This document shows positions 23,300 through 35,798 of a stretch of 64,000 nt of DNA, one piece after another. The notes beneath the pieces are model-generated. The model searched no databases and had not been told where the DNA came from. It saw nothing but the letters and a program-made list of their open reading frames with translations. How positions within the stretch are numbered: the stretch's first letter is position 1; each line of letters begins with the position of its first letter. The DNA is from Lycocorax pyrrhopterus obiensis (Eukaryota; Chordata; Aves; Passeriformes; Paradisaeidae). Where the stretch lies: positions 60,154,975-60,218,974 of the forward strand of contig JACSVZ010000007.1 of assembly GCA_014706295.1 (NCBI GenBank), read 5' to 3'. Position numbers and translations under genes: made by a program.

Positions 23300-26200
23300 C
23301 TTGGGGACTTGAAGATGAACCTCCTGGGGTGGCTAGTAATGGAACTGAAATGTATTCTGCATTCTTACAGCTCTGTGGAATCATCTGTTAATGATTTTAC
23401 TCCTCATTAATCTGACACACATTAAAGAAAACATGATAAATATCTTAAGAAAAGCAAGCTCTACATTTTCTCCTCTATGGGGTTTCCCTACTTGTCTATT
23501 CAGATCTAATTCATGCAGATCTAATGCATCTGAATTTCCAAGTGTGTCTGTGTGGAAAGCACGTGGGAAAAGAAGTTTTGATAACTCCTGAAATGAGCCT
23601 CCTAGTTATCACTGAACCTCTGAGGTGTTTCTGAATTTTCAGAAGGACAGCTCTACCTTGGAACCACTTCTCAAGGAATTATCTTCTCTGCTGTTTTGGC
23701 TCCAGAGGTCTCCTTCACGTCTGAGCTTTGTGATCTGCCAAGATGAAACAGGAAAGCAAAAGTTTAAAATGCCTTTGGTGCAAGCTCTGCTCAACCTTTA
23801 CCACTATTGGTGCTTATCTGCATCAGTGAAAAAGAATCCTACCTGGACTGCAATTTTCCTGGCAAGCTGTGAAGGAGCTCCAGAGCTGCTGGGTTCTGCT
23901 ACCACCAGTGCCATCCTTCGATTCCAGTGATGCTTGAAACAGGGAGCTCTTATCTGCTCAGGATTCCTTGACTGGGTTTGTCTGGCAGCTGAATCAGCTG
24001 GGTCTGTGTATGTGTTTCTAAAGCTTTGTGACTGAAAGATGTTTTTAAGGCCAGAAGGGACAATTAAGGTTAATCTGACCTCCTTTATTTTTGTATTACC
24101 TTATATACAAATACCCATTATTATATAGTCTTAACTTTTGCTATATAAACCAAGACATACATATAATATAGTTTTAATTCATATGTGTTAAAACCACAGT
24201 ATAAGAGTCAGTTAATTTTTCTTGAAGCTATGAGAAATCCTTGGAGAATCAGAGTAGTCTCTGGCTGTAGTTGGACTCAGTTTCTGCATCTTAGCAAGGG
24301 AATATGAAATTTTATGCCTGAAGCTTGCTGTGAGCTTGGACACCGTGCTTAGCTCCCAGCCTCCCATGCCTGGACACAAGTTGGTCAGTTCCTGCTTAGG
24401 GGAAAGTCATTGCAAGTTCAAAGTGAATATTTATAGATAGTAATCAATGGGAAAGGGAGGACAATTATTTTTAGTCATGTGAGTAAATGGAAACTGTTTC
24501 GTAGTGTCCAGGCTTGTTCTGGCCCCTCATCCTTGGTGTGCTCCTGAGGTCAAGCAGAGCTTGCCCATAACCCACCTCCTTTTAGCACCTACTTTTGACC
24601 ATAATTATGTGATGTAGTTGACAGACTCTATCTCTGAATGAAGTTTTGCTTTCATATTCTAAATATAAAAAGGTAGCAGCCTTGATGAGAAATTCTAGTT
24701 GCTTTTGCCAGGGTAGTTCATAAATAACAGTGGCAATCATGGGAGATCTTTCCCCTGGTTTTACCCCAGTGAAAACCCACAGATTTTAATGGAATTGTTG
24801 ATTTGTCCTGGTGCAATTGAAAAAACCTGGCCCAGGTGTTGCCTGTTTTTTCCTAAACACATCTTGTGTTTCAGTCAATGCATCTTGTCCCAGAGCACGA
24901 ATCTTTAAAACAGAAACCTAAAATCCTACAAGACAATGTAGGTTGGCTAATTTTCATTTTTAATTTCGTTGACCTTGACCAATACAAGTTTTTTCTGTTA
25001 TCCTTGTTCACTTCAGCTTTTCTTGCCCTTAATCCTCTCTAGTGTTCGTAGGAGGGATGCTTGTGGATACTCAGGAGGTGTGGGCCTCCAGCCAAAGCTG
25101 GAATGGTGATGGATGTCTGGCCATGGGAATGGAAAATCTCTGTCCACTGGGGTTTATACTGAAGTCTGATCACAGTGAATAAAACAATCCAATAAAACCA
25201 CACCAAAACTGAGAAGTTTTGAAGTTTTTTCTTTGGCTGTTCTGCCTTTGATCAGTCTAAATCCAGCCCTGTAAGAGTATTTCATCATACATTTTTGTCT
25301 GTTTTGTATACTGCATTGCACATCCATCCAGGATAAGAATAATGCGAGGATAACTGCAAGGATCCAGCTGTTTGTTTGTAGTAGAAATTATTCTTTGATA
25401 CTGAATTAATTAGTTCTTAATGCGGATCATACTGATTTATATAAACACTTGGAAAGAAAGGACAGAGTGATGACAAAAAAATTAACTGGTTATGAAAGAA
25501 TTGGAAAAAAAAAAACAAGACAAAAAATGCTTTATAATTTTGCAACACTGCAAGCTTTTTTCCCAGCTAATATGAATTGTTTAGAAGTGTTATAGAGAAA
25601 ACTGCATTTACTTCATGCTGTCTGATTAGAAGTTTTGGCCTTTTATATATTTCAGCTTGGTATGTTTGCCAAGCACTCTTATTACTTCAATCAATTTAAA
25701 TTTGCAAGACTGATGATCCTGACAGAATCCATTGGCACATCATGTGATCCTGGAAGCTAAAAATACCATTCTCTATGGGGCTTGCTTATTTCATGCTTCA
25801 AAGCCTAAGAAATGTTCATTTTAGGAGAGGGGAAAAAAAAAGAAGTTTGCACTTTGTGCAATACCAGTAACTTCTTGAAGGAAAAATACCCGGGGCTTTA
25901 CATGGAGTCTTGGGGATGTTTTGTTGTTGCAGTGCTGAGTTGTGAGTTGTTTTATAGAAGTGCCTGAAGATTCCAGTTGGAGAGTGGGAGACAATGTCTG
26001 GACACAGAAAACATCCCCTCTGTTGGGGTGAGAGCAGCAAGGAGGATGGGGCACTCTCCCAAACCTGGCAGCAGCAGGGACAGGAGTAGGAGCAGCTCTA
26101 ATGTCTGTTTTCCTTGGTCCATGCTGCCACGCCTCGCATCTTGATTAACTAAATGGTGTCTCCCTGCCCCAGATGTGATAGCTGAGAGAGAGCTACAAGA

Positions 26201-26695
26201 ATTGCACTGAGTCTGCCCTGAACTGTGACTTTTCATTTTAGAGAGGGTGTTTGAAACTCTGTGGGGCCGTCCATGTGCTTGCTTTGGCCTGTTTTGGGGT
26301 GATCTGGCTCCACCATTCACTGTGCATGTGTGCAAGCCAATACTAGTGGGATGCTTGAATTCTGTCTGTTGAAATCTCTGAAATTGCCTTCCTGAGCATG
26401 ATACAAAATGCTACTGAGAGCTTTCAAACCTCTCCTCTGTCTCTCAGCACTCACTCAGAGCTGAGGAACCTGAAGAAACTCAGCGCTCTGTGGGCTTGCT
26501 CTGTTTGTTGCACTGGCATTAACCTTTGCAGTAGCTACAAGCTGCAATTGCACCTCCTGAGAGCCTCTGAAGTTGTTCCTCAGCTGGAGGTAAAAATAAC
26601 AGTGCACCCTACAGCCCATTTGAAAGGGTGAAAAAGGTCAACGCCCTTGTCCTTCAAGTTGCAGCTTGAGAGGTTTGTTTGGGGGATTTTTGGTG
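23300..26695. other. Intron 1, AT-rich unique sequence
   Basis: No exon or repeat family is recognisable. 24085-24200 is strongly AT-rich with several TATATA and ATAATATA clusters, and 25501-25530 has an A-run. Confidence 0.55.
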
Positions 26696-26699
26696 TTTT

Positions 26700-26830
26700 C
26701 TGTTGAAGCAGGCTGTCCCTGGGAATGGCAGAAACTCCATCCTTGGCTTCCAAGGTTCAGCTGGATGAAGCTGTGGCTGACCTGATCTGATGCCGGCCTT
26801 GGTACCACTTTGAGTAAGAGGATGGTGGGA
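26700..26830 (+). mobile_element. Old CR1 3' fragment
   Basis: Collinear with the tail of older CR1 groups: AAACTCCATCCTTGGCTTCC near 26729, AGCTGGATGAAGCTGTGGCT near 26759, CCTGATCTGATG, then CACTTTGAGTAAGAGGATGG where the family has a CTTTGAGCAGGAGG-like block. Substitutions are numerous, so it is older than the copies ending in ATTCTATG. Confidence 0.6.
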
Positions 26831-29158
26831 AGGGAGGAAATGTCTCCAACATTTCTATGCCTGTGTTGCTGAACAGCTGCTTTTTATCCATGCCTGATTA
26901 ATGAGTAGTGTTTAATTAATGCCTGGCACTCTGTGGGTTTCCAGCAATATCTCTGCTGTTGTTGAGAGACAGTGTTATTGTGTTGGGATGTTTTTTCTTT
27001 TTTAATTTTCACCCGCTTCTCTCCACACAGAGAGTTGGGCAGCAGGGCAGAAAAAATGTTACTTTATCCAGAATATATTCTGTAGGCTTAGCTTTGGACC
27101 TGGCTTTGTGTGACCACATGCTTGCCTGCAAAATAGCGGGATCTGAAGCACTTTTCCCTCTGTTCATCCTTCAAATTCGGAGAGCTGAGCTTGAGTTGAT
27201 TCTTCATGCTTGAAATATTTTCTTTACTTGTTTTATTCCTTATTCCACAAGTATCTGTGCCCTGTTCTGACATGAGAAGTTGGAGCTATGATGAGCTGTC
27301 ATCTTTCAGCTCCAGAGATCAGACCTCTCAGAGCTGTGTAATGTGGGAAAATTTGGGCTCTCATAACAAACCATAACAAACTTCTTGTCGCTTTTGATGG
27401 GCATTTCCATTTTGTCATTCCAGGCTGTTCTGTGACACTTGAGTGTTAACTTACCTCTAACAGAGCTGGCAGAACTTAGGGCTGGTGTGAGAAAGCTGGA
27501 GGTAAAGCCTGATGCAAGTAGCTGGAAGGGTGCTTAGAGAATTGCCTTGTATAGTGAAGCATTTGACTCAGCATTGTCCTGGCAGGGACTTAAATTATTT
27601 GCAAGTGGTAAGAGTTCTCTAATGGGATGAACAAACACTCCAAGGAAGAGCTAAACAAAAAATTTGCACTCTGGGCAACAGCAGGTTCTCAGTCCTGCTC
27701 TCTTTGCTTTCAGAGGATTTTCTGTGCAAACAGCATCTCAGTTGCTGGAAAATCTGGAGATCATTTGCTCTTTGTATGTAAATGTGTTCTCATCTTCCAA
27801 ACAGCATGGCAATGAAAAAGGGACTTTTTTTAGATGGCCTGGGGAAAATCTTCCTTGAAAAGTCTAATAAGGATCAAATTAGTGCAAATAAGATGTGATT
27901 AGCTCCAGAAAGGGCAGTTTCATAGGACTAATCCTTGGCTTTTTTTTTTTTCCCCTTGAACTACTTAGTCATCAGGCAAGGGTAGGATTCCTTTCATCTG
28001 CTGGAGGCAGGAGACAAACAAACTGATGTACTGAGCAACACACTTTCATCCTTCCTTCCATATCCATCTCTTTGGTGTGGAGCAAAAGTTAAAACCTCAT
28101 AACATTTGTTTAGGTGTGGCCCTTGCTGATGAAGAGTCCCACTACAATAGGTGCAAACCGTGCCAATTAAATCAAATGTCCAGCCTCCAGTGGAGCTTAT
28201 TCACTCTCCATCTAAATAGAAACACTTGTCCAATCCGTCCTTTGGAGATAAATATAGGCCTGAGCTTGCTCAAGAGACGGTGTCCGCTGCTCCCGTTGGT
28301 AGCGTGCAAGCTGGGGTGAGGAGAAGGATCCTGTTTGATCTCCAGGGGTGGAGCAGGAATGTGCCGTGTGTGGGTGGATAATTCAAGGCTGACACTCCTA
28401 AGCTGTCCAGTTCCAAGGAGTCTAGGATAACCTAGAAAGGGTTTTAGGTCAGCTGAATAAGGAGCGAGGAGTGCTGGAGTTAGAGGCCTGTGTGGCGCTG
28501 TGCTATTTTTCGTTTGTTGTTCTGAAGTGCATTTGGTACCTTTGATAATGATCTGTCCCTTGGAATTCTGTGCAGGATGAAATCGGACAAAGACAAGTAG
28601 ATGGATTTTTAACTCCTTTTGCTCAGCTTTTCTTGCAGAGCTTTGGCTTAGTTTATCAGTAAAGGGAGCTTTTCCTGTCTCTCTGGAGTGTGTTATTACG
28701 TTTGCGAGGAGTCTTTGATGGTGAAAGGAAGTACTGAGTGAAAGTAAACCATTGCTAATCCCAGCAGCAGAGCCTGCTCCTTCCTTGATAACCCAGGCAC
28801 AGCAACTGACTGAGGGAACCTGATAGAAATTCATGGGCTCAAATAACATTCTGGCAATTTGAAGCAGACCAAGTTCATCTTAAATTTACTTTGTCCCCTA
28901 AAAGATCAGCTTGGTGAGACATGCCCTTCAGGGATAAGTTCCTCTAATCATAAATAAAACATGCACTTTCCAAGGAAGGCAAGGGAAGGAAACAGAACTG
29001 AAAGATTCAGCAGTAAATTAAGACTATTGCTTTGCTTTACTGTGGTGCTTTTCTCCTTAAGTGTTGCTGTCAATTTTGGTTGATGCAGGCAAAGGTTCTG
29101 TTTGGATCTCTTCTCAGTCCCTTGAACTTTGCTTTATACTGGCATGAAATGATTCAGG
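26831..29158. other. Intron 1, unique sequence; one long chance ORF
   Basis: Holds T12 at 27940-27951 and a 225-codon open frame on the minus strand (28172-28849) that I reject as a gene: no domain, no exon borders, ordinary Ser/Leu-rich composition. Nothing else is recognisable. Confidence 0.5.
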
Positions 29159-29163
29159 GTGTA
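29159..29163. repeat. Target-site duplication, left copy (GTGTA)
   Basis: GTGTA immediately precedes the LTR terminus TG at 29164 and recurs exactly after the CA at 29802. Confidence 0.8.
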
Positions 29164-29802
29164 TGTGCTGGTTTGGCCAAAATCTAGCAATATATCCTCT
29201 GAGAGGAAACCAGGTTACAACCACCCTTCCCCCCACAGGGTTCGGGGAAAAAAAAAATTTTCCTCGAAGGAAAGTGAATGAGATAAGAACTATTTATTTA
29301 ACAAACACACAGGAAAAGGATAATAATGCTAAATAGTGAAATGAAATCTCTCGCTATAGAGAGAAACCTGGGAAGATTTCAGAGTCCTTCTGGAGGTGTG
29401 GTCTCTCTCCTCCTCGGAGCTGGGTCGGCGAGGGCCCAACCCCGGGCCTCGGGGAAAAATTCTCCCGATGTGTTCTGATGTTGTTGAACAGTCCAGAAGA
29501 GAAGAAGGGAAAAACCAAAGTCCCAGGAAACAAAGTTCAGCTTTCTGTCTCACGCCGGGAAGAGAAGAAAAAAAAACCGAAACCGCTGACTGAAGCAAGC
29601 AAGCAGGGTGCTCCCTCCTGCTCCTGCAGCCAGAGAACGCAGAGAGGAGTGTAATCTCCGTGTCCTTGGGAAACTGTTTTGAAAAGTTCGTTTGGTTTTT
29701 TTCTTTTCTCCAGCTCAGTTTAAAGGCACAGAAAAGGCACAATATTACTTTTTGGGCATAGAGCATGATAGGGGATACACATGATAGAGTCACCCCAAGA
29801 CA
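29164..29802 (-). mobile_element. Solo LTR of an endogenous retrovirus, probably ERVL-type
   Basis: The block begins TGTGCTGGTTTGGCC and ends CACCCCAAGACA, giving the canonical TG...CA termini over 639 bases. It is flanked by identical GTGTA at 29159-29163 and 29803-29807, a 5-bp target-site duplication. Orientation is minus: that strand starts TGTCTTGGGGTGACTC, has an AATAAA signal (complement at 29293-29298) about 130 bases before its end, and finishes CCAAACCAGCACA. There are no gag, pol or env remains, so it is a solo LTR left by recombination. Five-base duplications are typical of ERVL-class elements; class assignment is therefore inference. The intact duplication suggests moderate to young age. 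It is antisense to the host gene. Confidence 0.85.
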
Positions 29803-29807
29803 GTGTA
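29803..29807. repeat. Target-site duplication, right copy (GTGTA)
   Basis: Exact copy of the five bases left of the LTR. Confidence 0.8.
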
Positions 29808-31860
29808 TTGATTTCTTTTATTTCAGCTCCTAGTATTTAATTATGCTTTTGAAAGAAAGAAAATTCAAATTTGCAATCAGGTTGTCTGCTAGTTATAGTA
29901 AGTTCTCTTGCATCTGTTACTGCAGCTGCTGAATTTCTGGCTCTCAAACATCTTTATTATAGAGTAAAAAAATATGTGAGGCAGGAATCAATGCCTTACA
30001 TAATCTATCCACCTTCTGCAGTGAACTTCTTATGCTTTGGCTGGAATGCTAACAGTGTGTGTTTATCAAAGATGAGGTTTTTCCGTCTTTAGGAAGATTC
30101 TATAACTGCTGGAGCAGATAATCTCCTGTAGGCTGTAGAAGAGATACTGAGGTCAGCACAAAGCTTTGTGATTTGCCCAGCTAGGCTGGTAAAAAACAGG
30201 CACATTTTCTAGAAGAAACACATTTAGAGGAGTTGTTCTTGTCTTGTGATTAAATGAAATAAAATGTGGTATAAAAGCACTGCTGTGCTTGGACTTTTAG
30301 TGGGAACTTTGTGGTTCTCTTCAGAAGGAGATGACTTGGATGTGCAGTAACATGCGTTGATCCAAGAAGACTTCTTCCAGTGAGTTTGGTTTGGTGTTGA
30401 ACATTTGAAAAATGGGAAGAAGATCAGAGCAGCAGTGCACAGTGGTGACAAATACGCCCTCGTGGCCTGGCATTTATTTCAGGGACCACTTTCTGATTGC
30501 TTTCCTCGGACCTGCTGTGCTGTTCTGTTGGATGGCAGTAGCGCAGGTTGAAAACAATTTCCCCTTATTCAGTTCTGTGGACTTTGGCAGATTTTTCCTG
30601 TCAATGCCAGCAGAGAATTACCCCCAAGATCTCAATCCTCAGGCTGTGTAGGCATTCCAGTTGATGAGAACTTCCCCGTCTCTGCATCTCATTCTTTGGG
30701 CCTCATATTTCCAAGGAAACACAGAGCAGCATTGAGCCTTTTGTGGAACTGCATGTCTAAATCAGCAATGCCTGGTGGATTGGATTGCTTAATGGAATAA
30801 GCAGTGCTATAATCCTAAGTAATCACCAATATGCTGGGCATCTCAGGGGAGGAAGAAGAAAAGAACCCATGAAATCATTTTTATTGAAACAGTAACGAAG
30901 TAGATTGCCTGGTGTGTGTGCATCTCCGGATTTGTCACATTGGGTTGGAGCAGAAGCCATTATTTTGTGCTGAACTGTTTCATTTTAAGGAACAGCAAAA
31001 TTATATCCATGCTTGATTACTTGAAGCTGTAGTGATGGGGCAGGTGAGAGCACAATCCTCGTTTTTACTCTAAGAAGGATATTTTTTCTCATACTTTGTT
31101 TCGCTATCTTGTTGACACAACACCACAGCACAATAATCCAGGGTCTTCACAGAACATTTAGTAATTTTGATCCTCAGATGATTCCACTAAATGTATTGCT
31201 GAAGCATGGCTAATTTTGCAGAGGGTGCCAGTGCTTCCCAGGGGTGCACTGAGCAGGCTTTGCTCTGCTCCTGCCGCTCTAAATGTGATTTGTAGCTTCC
31301 TGCTTTTAATTGATAATAAACCAGATGCACGTCCCATGTTGCTTGAGATCCTTTTTGTTGTATGATGAAGGGCCCAACACTGCTGCCTGTGGAGAGTGAG
31401 ATGTGCTGGTTTGAATGGACTGAAGGGCTCTGATCCACTCTGAAATGTCTGAGGTGACTTCAGGACCTTTCCATGCTCAGGAGTCATTCTTGTGTCCTGC
31501 AGACCTGATGCTCTTCTGGGCCAGCTCAGTCTCTGATAAAATTTCCTGCTGTGGCTACTCGAGTCCAGGTCCGCTCTCTGAGTTTTTCTAAAGCAAATCA
31601 GAGCATCTCAACTTGAGGCCAACACCAACTTTTTAGCCCTTCTCTACCTCTGCATTGAGGAAGAAGGAGCACAGGAGCCAGCACCGTGCATAATTCAAAG
31701 AGGAAGAAGTGTCAGACAGAGAATCCAGATGTGTCTGCCCTTCAGGCAGGAGGAGTAACTGAAGATGCAGACTGATTAAGGCTCTTGCACCCCAACTTGA
31801 CGCTTGTTGAGTCGCATTTACCCCCTTTGAGTAGGGCAGTGCAGTGTCCAACTGCATGGC
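29808..31860. other. Intron 1, unique sequence, no gene seen
   Basis: AT-rich; no repeats or exon-like segments that I can support. Confidence 0.55.
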
Positions 31861-31867
31861 GTGAAAT

Positions 31868-32020
31868 CAGAGAATCACCATGGAATGGTTTGGTCTGGAA
31901 GGGACCTTAAAGCCCATCTCATTCCACCCCCCTGCCATAGGCAGGGACACTTTCCACTATCCAGGTTGCTTCAAGCCCCATCCAGCCTGGCCTTGGATAC
32001 TTCCAGGGATGAGGCATCCA
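31868..32020 (-). mobile_element. CR1 3' fragment, minus strand
   Basis: Reads GAATCACCATGGAATGGTTT, GAAGGGACCTTAAAGCCCAT, then GGCAGGGACACTTTCCACTA and AGCCCCATCCAGCCTGGCCT on the + strand: the reverse complement of the CR1 tail. Near the right end, GAGGCATCCACTTCCAGGGA partly repeats the preceding TTCCAGGGATGAG, a local duplication. Confidence 0.88.
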
Positions 32021-32029
32021 CTTCCAGGG

Positions 32030-33160
32030 ATGAATGAAATGGAGCTTAATGATTCTCTTTGAAAGTTCCCTGCCAGCAAACCAGTGCATCCTTCACCTCT
32101 GACAATCCTGGATGTTGTGGGATAGTTTTGCCCAAATAGCAGAGTTTTGCCTGTGGGAGGGGTCTGGTATCTGTCCATGCTTCTTATTTATCTAAATACT
32201 TGGAGTCAGCCCAAGGGGGTTTAGAAATGGTTGTGTTCTTGGTAGGCTTCTTGTTCCTACACCACCTAAATGCTTCAGAGTTCTTCAGTTGACCTTGTGA
32301 ATGAAATACTTCAGTTTCAGGTTTTGGGTATATGGTTATGTTTGGAACACTCAGCTCATCAGGCACAGGTTTACAGCTCCTGTTGTTGTTTGGATTGGCA
32401 ATCTTAACTCCAAGTCCCTCTGTTTGCTTTGTGCCTGATCCCATAGCGAATGTGAAGGTGCAGTGAATTTTGCTGTGAATCTCAGGAACATGGTTTAGGT
32501 GGGCTGCCTATAGTGGTCACACCCTGCTTTTAGGTGGCAAAATGTTAAAACTTGGCTGTCCTGGTCTTTCAGCCTTAATTTACAGATGTGCACTCTCAAC
32601 TTACTTGGATGTGTTGTTTTTGCCTGAGTGTTCTCATAAGACACACAGCCTAAGCCAAGTGCAAATTATTACCTGTTGGGGTTTTTTTCTTTGTGTTTTT
32701 ACTGGTGCTGTCTCCTTAGTCAGTGCAAGAGCAATCAGAAGCTGGCTCTACTTGCTTATGATCCATCACTGTTTGAAGGCATTGCTTTGCTGCTGGAAGG
32801 TGTCCATGTTGTTGACAGAGTGCTACAACTTCCCCTGCTTTTCCATCCCGTATCAGACGTGCGTTTTTATCGATATGTTCTGGGCAGCAAGCAGTGCAGT
32901 GTGAAGGGCAGCCAGCTGAGGCAGGGCAGATCTCAGATGGGAGCAGTGGATTTATCACATAACACACAGCTGGGAATTTTCCAGCTGACAGATGCCAGGA
33001 GATGGCAGTTTATAGGAGGGGTGGCATTCCTGTGGGAATGTTCCGTCTGAACTGACAAATGAGGAACACCTTTCAGGTCAACGAAGGAATTCTGACCAAA
33101 GGGAATAACCAGTACCATGGTGCTAGGGCTGTGCTGCTGGAGCTCAAAACTTGTCATTTT
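32030..33160. other. Intron 1, unique sequence, no gene seen
   Basis: No recognisable repeat or exon. Overlapping open frames at 32542-33050 (+) and 32716-32967 (-) have no domain features. Confidence 0.5.
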
Positions 33161-33164
33161 TAGG

Positions 33165-33805
33165 AATTTTCAACAAGGACAGGTGTAAAGCCCTGCCTCT
33201 GGGATGGAGCAGCCTGCAGGCTGGGCAGGGAGTAGCTCATCAGAACTCCTCAGGGCCAGACCTGGTGTTCCTGGGGAGCCACAGGTGGAACATGACTCGC
33301 TGTGTAGTGGGCTGCCTGAGCCAAGGGAAGGGATGAATTCCTTCATCCCAGCACTGGTGAGGCCACATCTGGACTGCTCTGGTTTGCCCCATTTTGAGAG
33401 AGGTTGCCAAACTGGAGAAAATGCAGTGAAGGCCACCAAGGAGGTCCTAGGACCAGGGCACGTCCTGTAGTTTTGGTCTCCAGTTAGTTAAAGATGTGTT
33501 ATGTAGAAGATGGAGTTGGACTCCTTTCAGAGCTCCATGGAAGAAGGACGTGAGGTAATGGATGTTTGTTGAGGTAATGGATTTTTGTTGCAGCAAGAAA
33601 AATTCAGTTGGATATCAGGGTGGGTGGAATCCACCATGAGAGCAGGTAAGTGCTGAAATGAGGATCACTGGAGTTGAGGAAACTCCATCTTTGGAGACAA
33701 TAAAAACTTAACTGGGTGAGGTCCTGGGCAACCTGACCTAACTGTGATGTGGAGTCCTGGCCTGAGCAGGCTGGACAAGCATGTGGAGGTCCTCTTCAGC
33801 CTCGG
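33165..33805 (+). mobile_element. Older CR1 fragment with internal tandem duplication
   Basis: Collinear blocks of older CR1: TTTTCAACAAGGACAGGTGT (33167), CCCAGCACTGGTGAGGCCAC (33347) matching the ALVRPH-coding region, AAATTCAGTTGGATATCAGG (33600), TCCATCTTTGGAGACAATAA (33686), then CTGGGCAACCTGACCTAA and a CCTGAGCAGG block. The first 300 bases correspond to the end of ORF2 but are frameshifted. A small tandem duplication sits at 33552-33590. It is more diverged than the copies ending in ATTCTATG. Confidence 0.75.
33552..33590 (+). repeat. Short tandem duplication
   Basis: GAGGTAATGGATGTTTGTT is followed directly by GAGGTAATGGATTTTTGTT, one mismatch over 19 bases, inside the older CR1 fragment. 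Confidence 0.85.
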
Positions 33806-35758
33806 TTACTCTCACTGCCATGCAGTCATCACCTGGACAGCTTGGATGGCCTGGAGGGGAAGGCAGGAGCCTCATCATAAAGTTGTGATGCTCTGAGACG
33901 TTCTGTGAGTTAAAAGGAATAAATTTGATGCTCACACTGGGACTGAAATTGCGAGAAATCTTTCCAAGAACTGTTTTGTTGTGGGAAAGCACAGTGACTT
34001 GGAGGGGATGGAGTGTCCCTCCTAGCTTGGCAGCCTTTGGCAAGGCTTGTCTTCAGCAAATGCTGCAGTCTGTTTCTGGTTCAGCACGTGAGAATCACAT
34101 CCCAGCTGCTGCAGAGTAAAATTTAAACAGTTTGGGCCAGTCACTTAGGCTCAGGATCAATTTCTGTGTTCTGTCAAGGTCGCTCCAATGCCTTTTGCTG
34201 AGAGGAGGTTGAAGATGCCCTTTGTGGCTGAGCCAAGCGTGTGATGTGTCTTACACCAAGAGAGGATAAAGGGACACCGACCACATTTCTGTGCATCTTT
34301 TGGTTATTTCACGTCCGTGGGAGCAGAAGACATTGACAGCAGTGATTACCATACTGCTACCACACATCAGTAGTGTTCCCTAAAATCCATGGAGCTGATT
34401 CACCTGCTTGGAGGACTCCTGGTTTCGGAGTCATAAAGGCTCAGAAGGGATGTCTGGGTGCTCCTGCCTTTATGGCACGAGGCACAAGGTGGAAGTGGGC
34501 AGTAGGCACAGCCGCTCCTTCTTGCATCATCCCTTCTCCAGGTCTGCAGCTGTCCCGGTGAAAACAGCATGGCTCCTGCTGTCCTCCAGAAAGCCCGTGT
34601 TGGACACCAGGCCATCCATCACAGCACAGCCTGGCAGCTCCTGAGGCTGCACGGTTGTGAAAATCCATGGACAGGAGAACAAGCTGTTCCACTTCGGGTC
34701 TCTGAAGTGGATTTGTGATGTCGGCACAAAAGCCAGCTCTGTCCTGGAAACGATCTGCTGCTTCTCAGCAAGGGGAGGTGCCAGGGCTGCCTTCTGCCTC
34801 AGGGATGTTCAGGACAGCTGTTGTTTGTCTGCCCTGAGCAGTGGTTGATCCAGGTGGCCTTTCTGACTAGGGGGTCCTGTCCCTTTTCCTGCTGGTGGGC
34901 TCTGGTTGTAGCGTTGCTTGAATAGTTTTGGTTTTCTGTCTGAGGACTTTCCTCTCTGGTATTTTTTGCCTACAGCATTGTTTGTCTTTACATCACTTCC
35001 CCTCCCTACCACGTTTTGGGTAAAGTCAGGAGAAGTTTTTTCCCTGCTTCCTTTACAGTCGATGCTGGTACTGTGAGGGGCCCAAGGGATGCTGAGAAAA
35101 ACGAGACAGGATATAAAAAACCTGCACCTTTATGTAACGTAGCCCTCTTTCCCCTTTTGAGTGGAGATCAGTGGTGTGCCTGATCTGAGGGGGAGAGGTT
35201 ATCCATGTTCTGCTCAGTGATGCTCTCTCCTCCTTTCCTTTACTCTGTATTTTCAGCACATTCCCAGTGGGGGTGATGCCAGCTTGTCTTGTGTCGTTCA
35301 GCACCATTTTACTGCCTCACATAACATGTAAACCCCCGAGATGAATTAATGTCAGCAGGAAGCAAAACCAGCTGATACTTTTGTTTGGAAACTGCTGTTT
35401 CTTTCCTTTAACCACCAAGACTTCAGATTCTGAAATACTGTCCCTCTCCTAGGAGCTGTAGATAAGGCAGCTCTGCGTTTTCTAGGCTTTACCTCTTTGA
35501 GGTACAGCACTCACAGGGTGATGTGTTCGTGTAAAAGGGTATCTCACCTCTGGTTTGCTGTGACTGATTTATGGTTGACTTTGCAAGCCAAGTTCTGCAT
35601 GGGTTATAAAGGCGTGCAGTGGAAGTTCATGGGGAAAGCAGCCTTTTGGAGCAGGTTGGAAATAAATGTCTTACAAATGGTAATGCCAGTTCCTACCTCC
35701 ACTGTAAAATCAGTGCCATAATTTAAAGGTATTAAAATTAAATAAGCTTATAAAGATG

Positions 35759-35798
35759 CATCTGTGTAGCACAGACCTCATCTGTGTGGCACAGACCT
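35759..35798 (+). repeat. 20-bp tandem duplication
   Basis: CATCTGTGTAGCACAGACCT is followed directly by CATCTGTGTGGCACAGACCT, one mismatch in 20. Confidence 0.9.
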
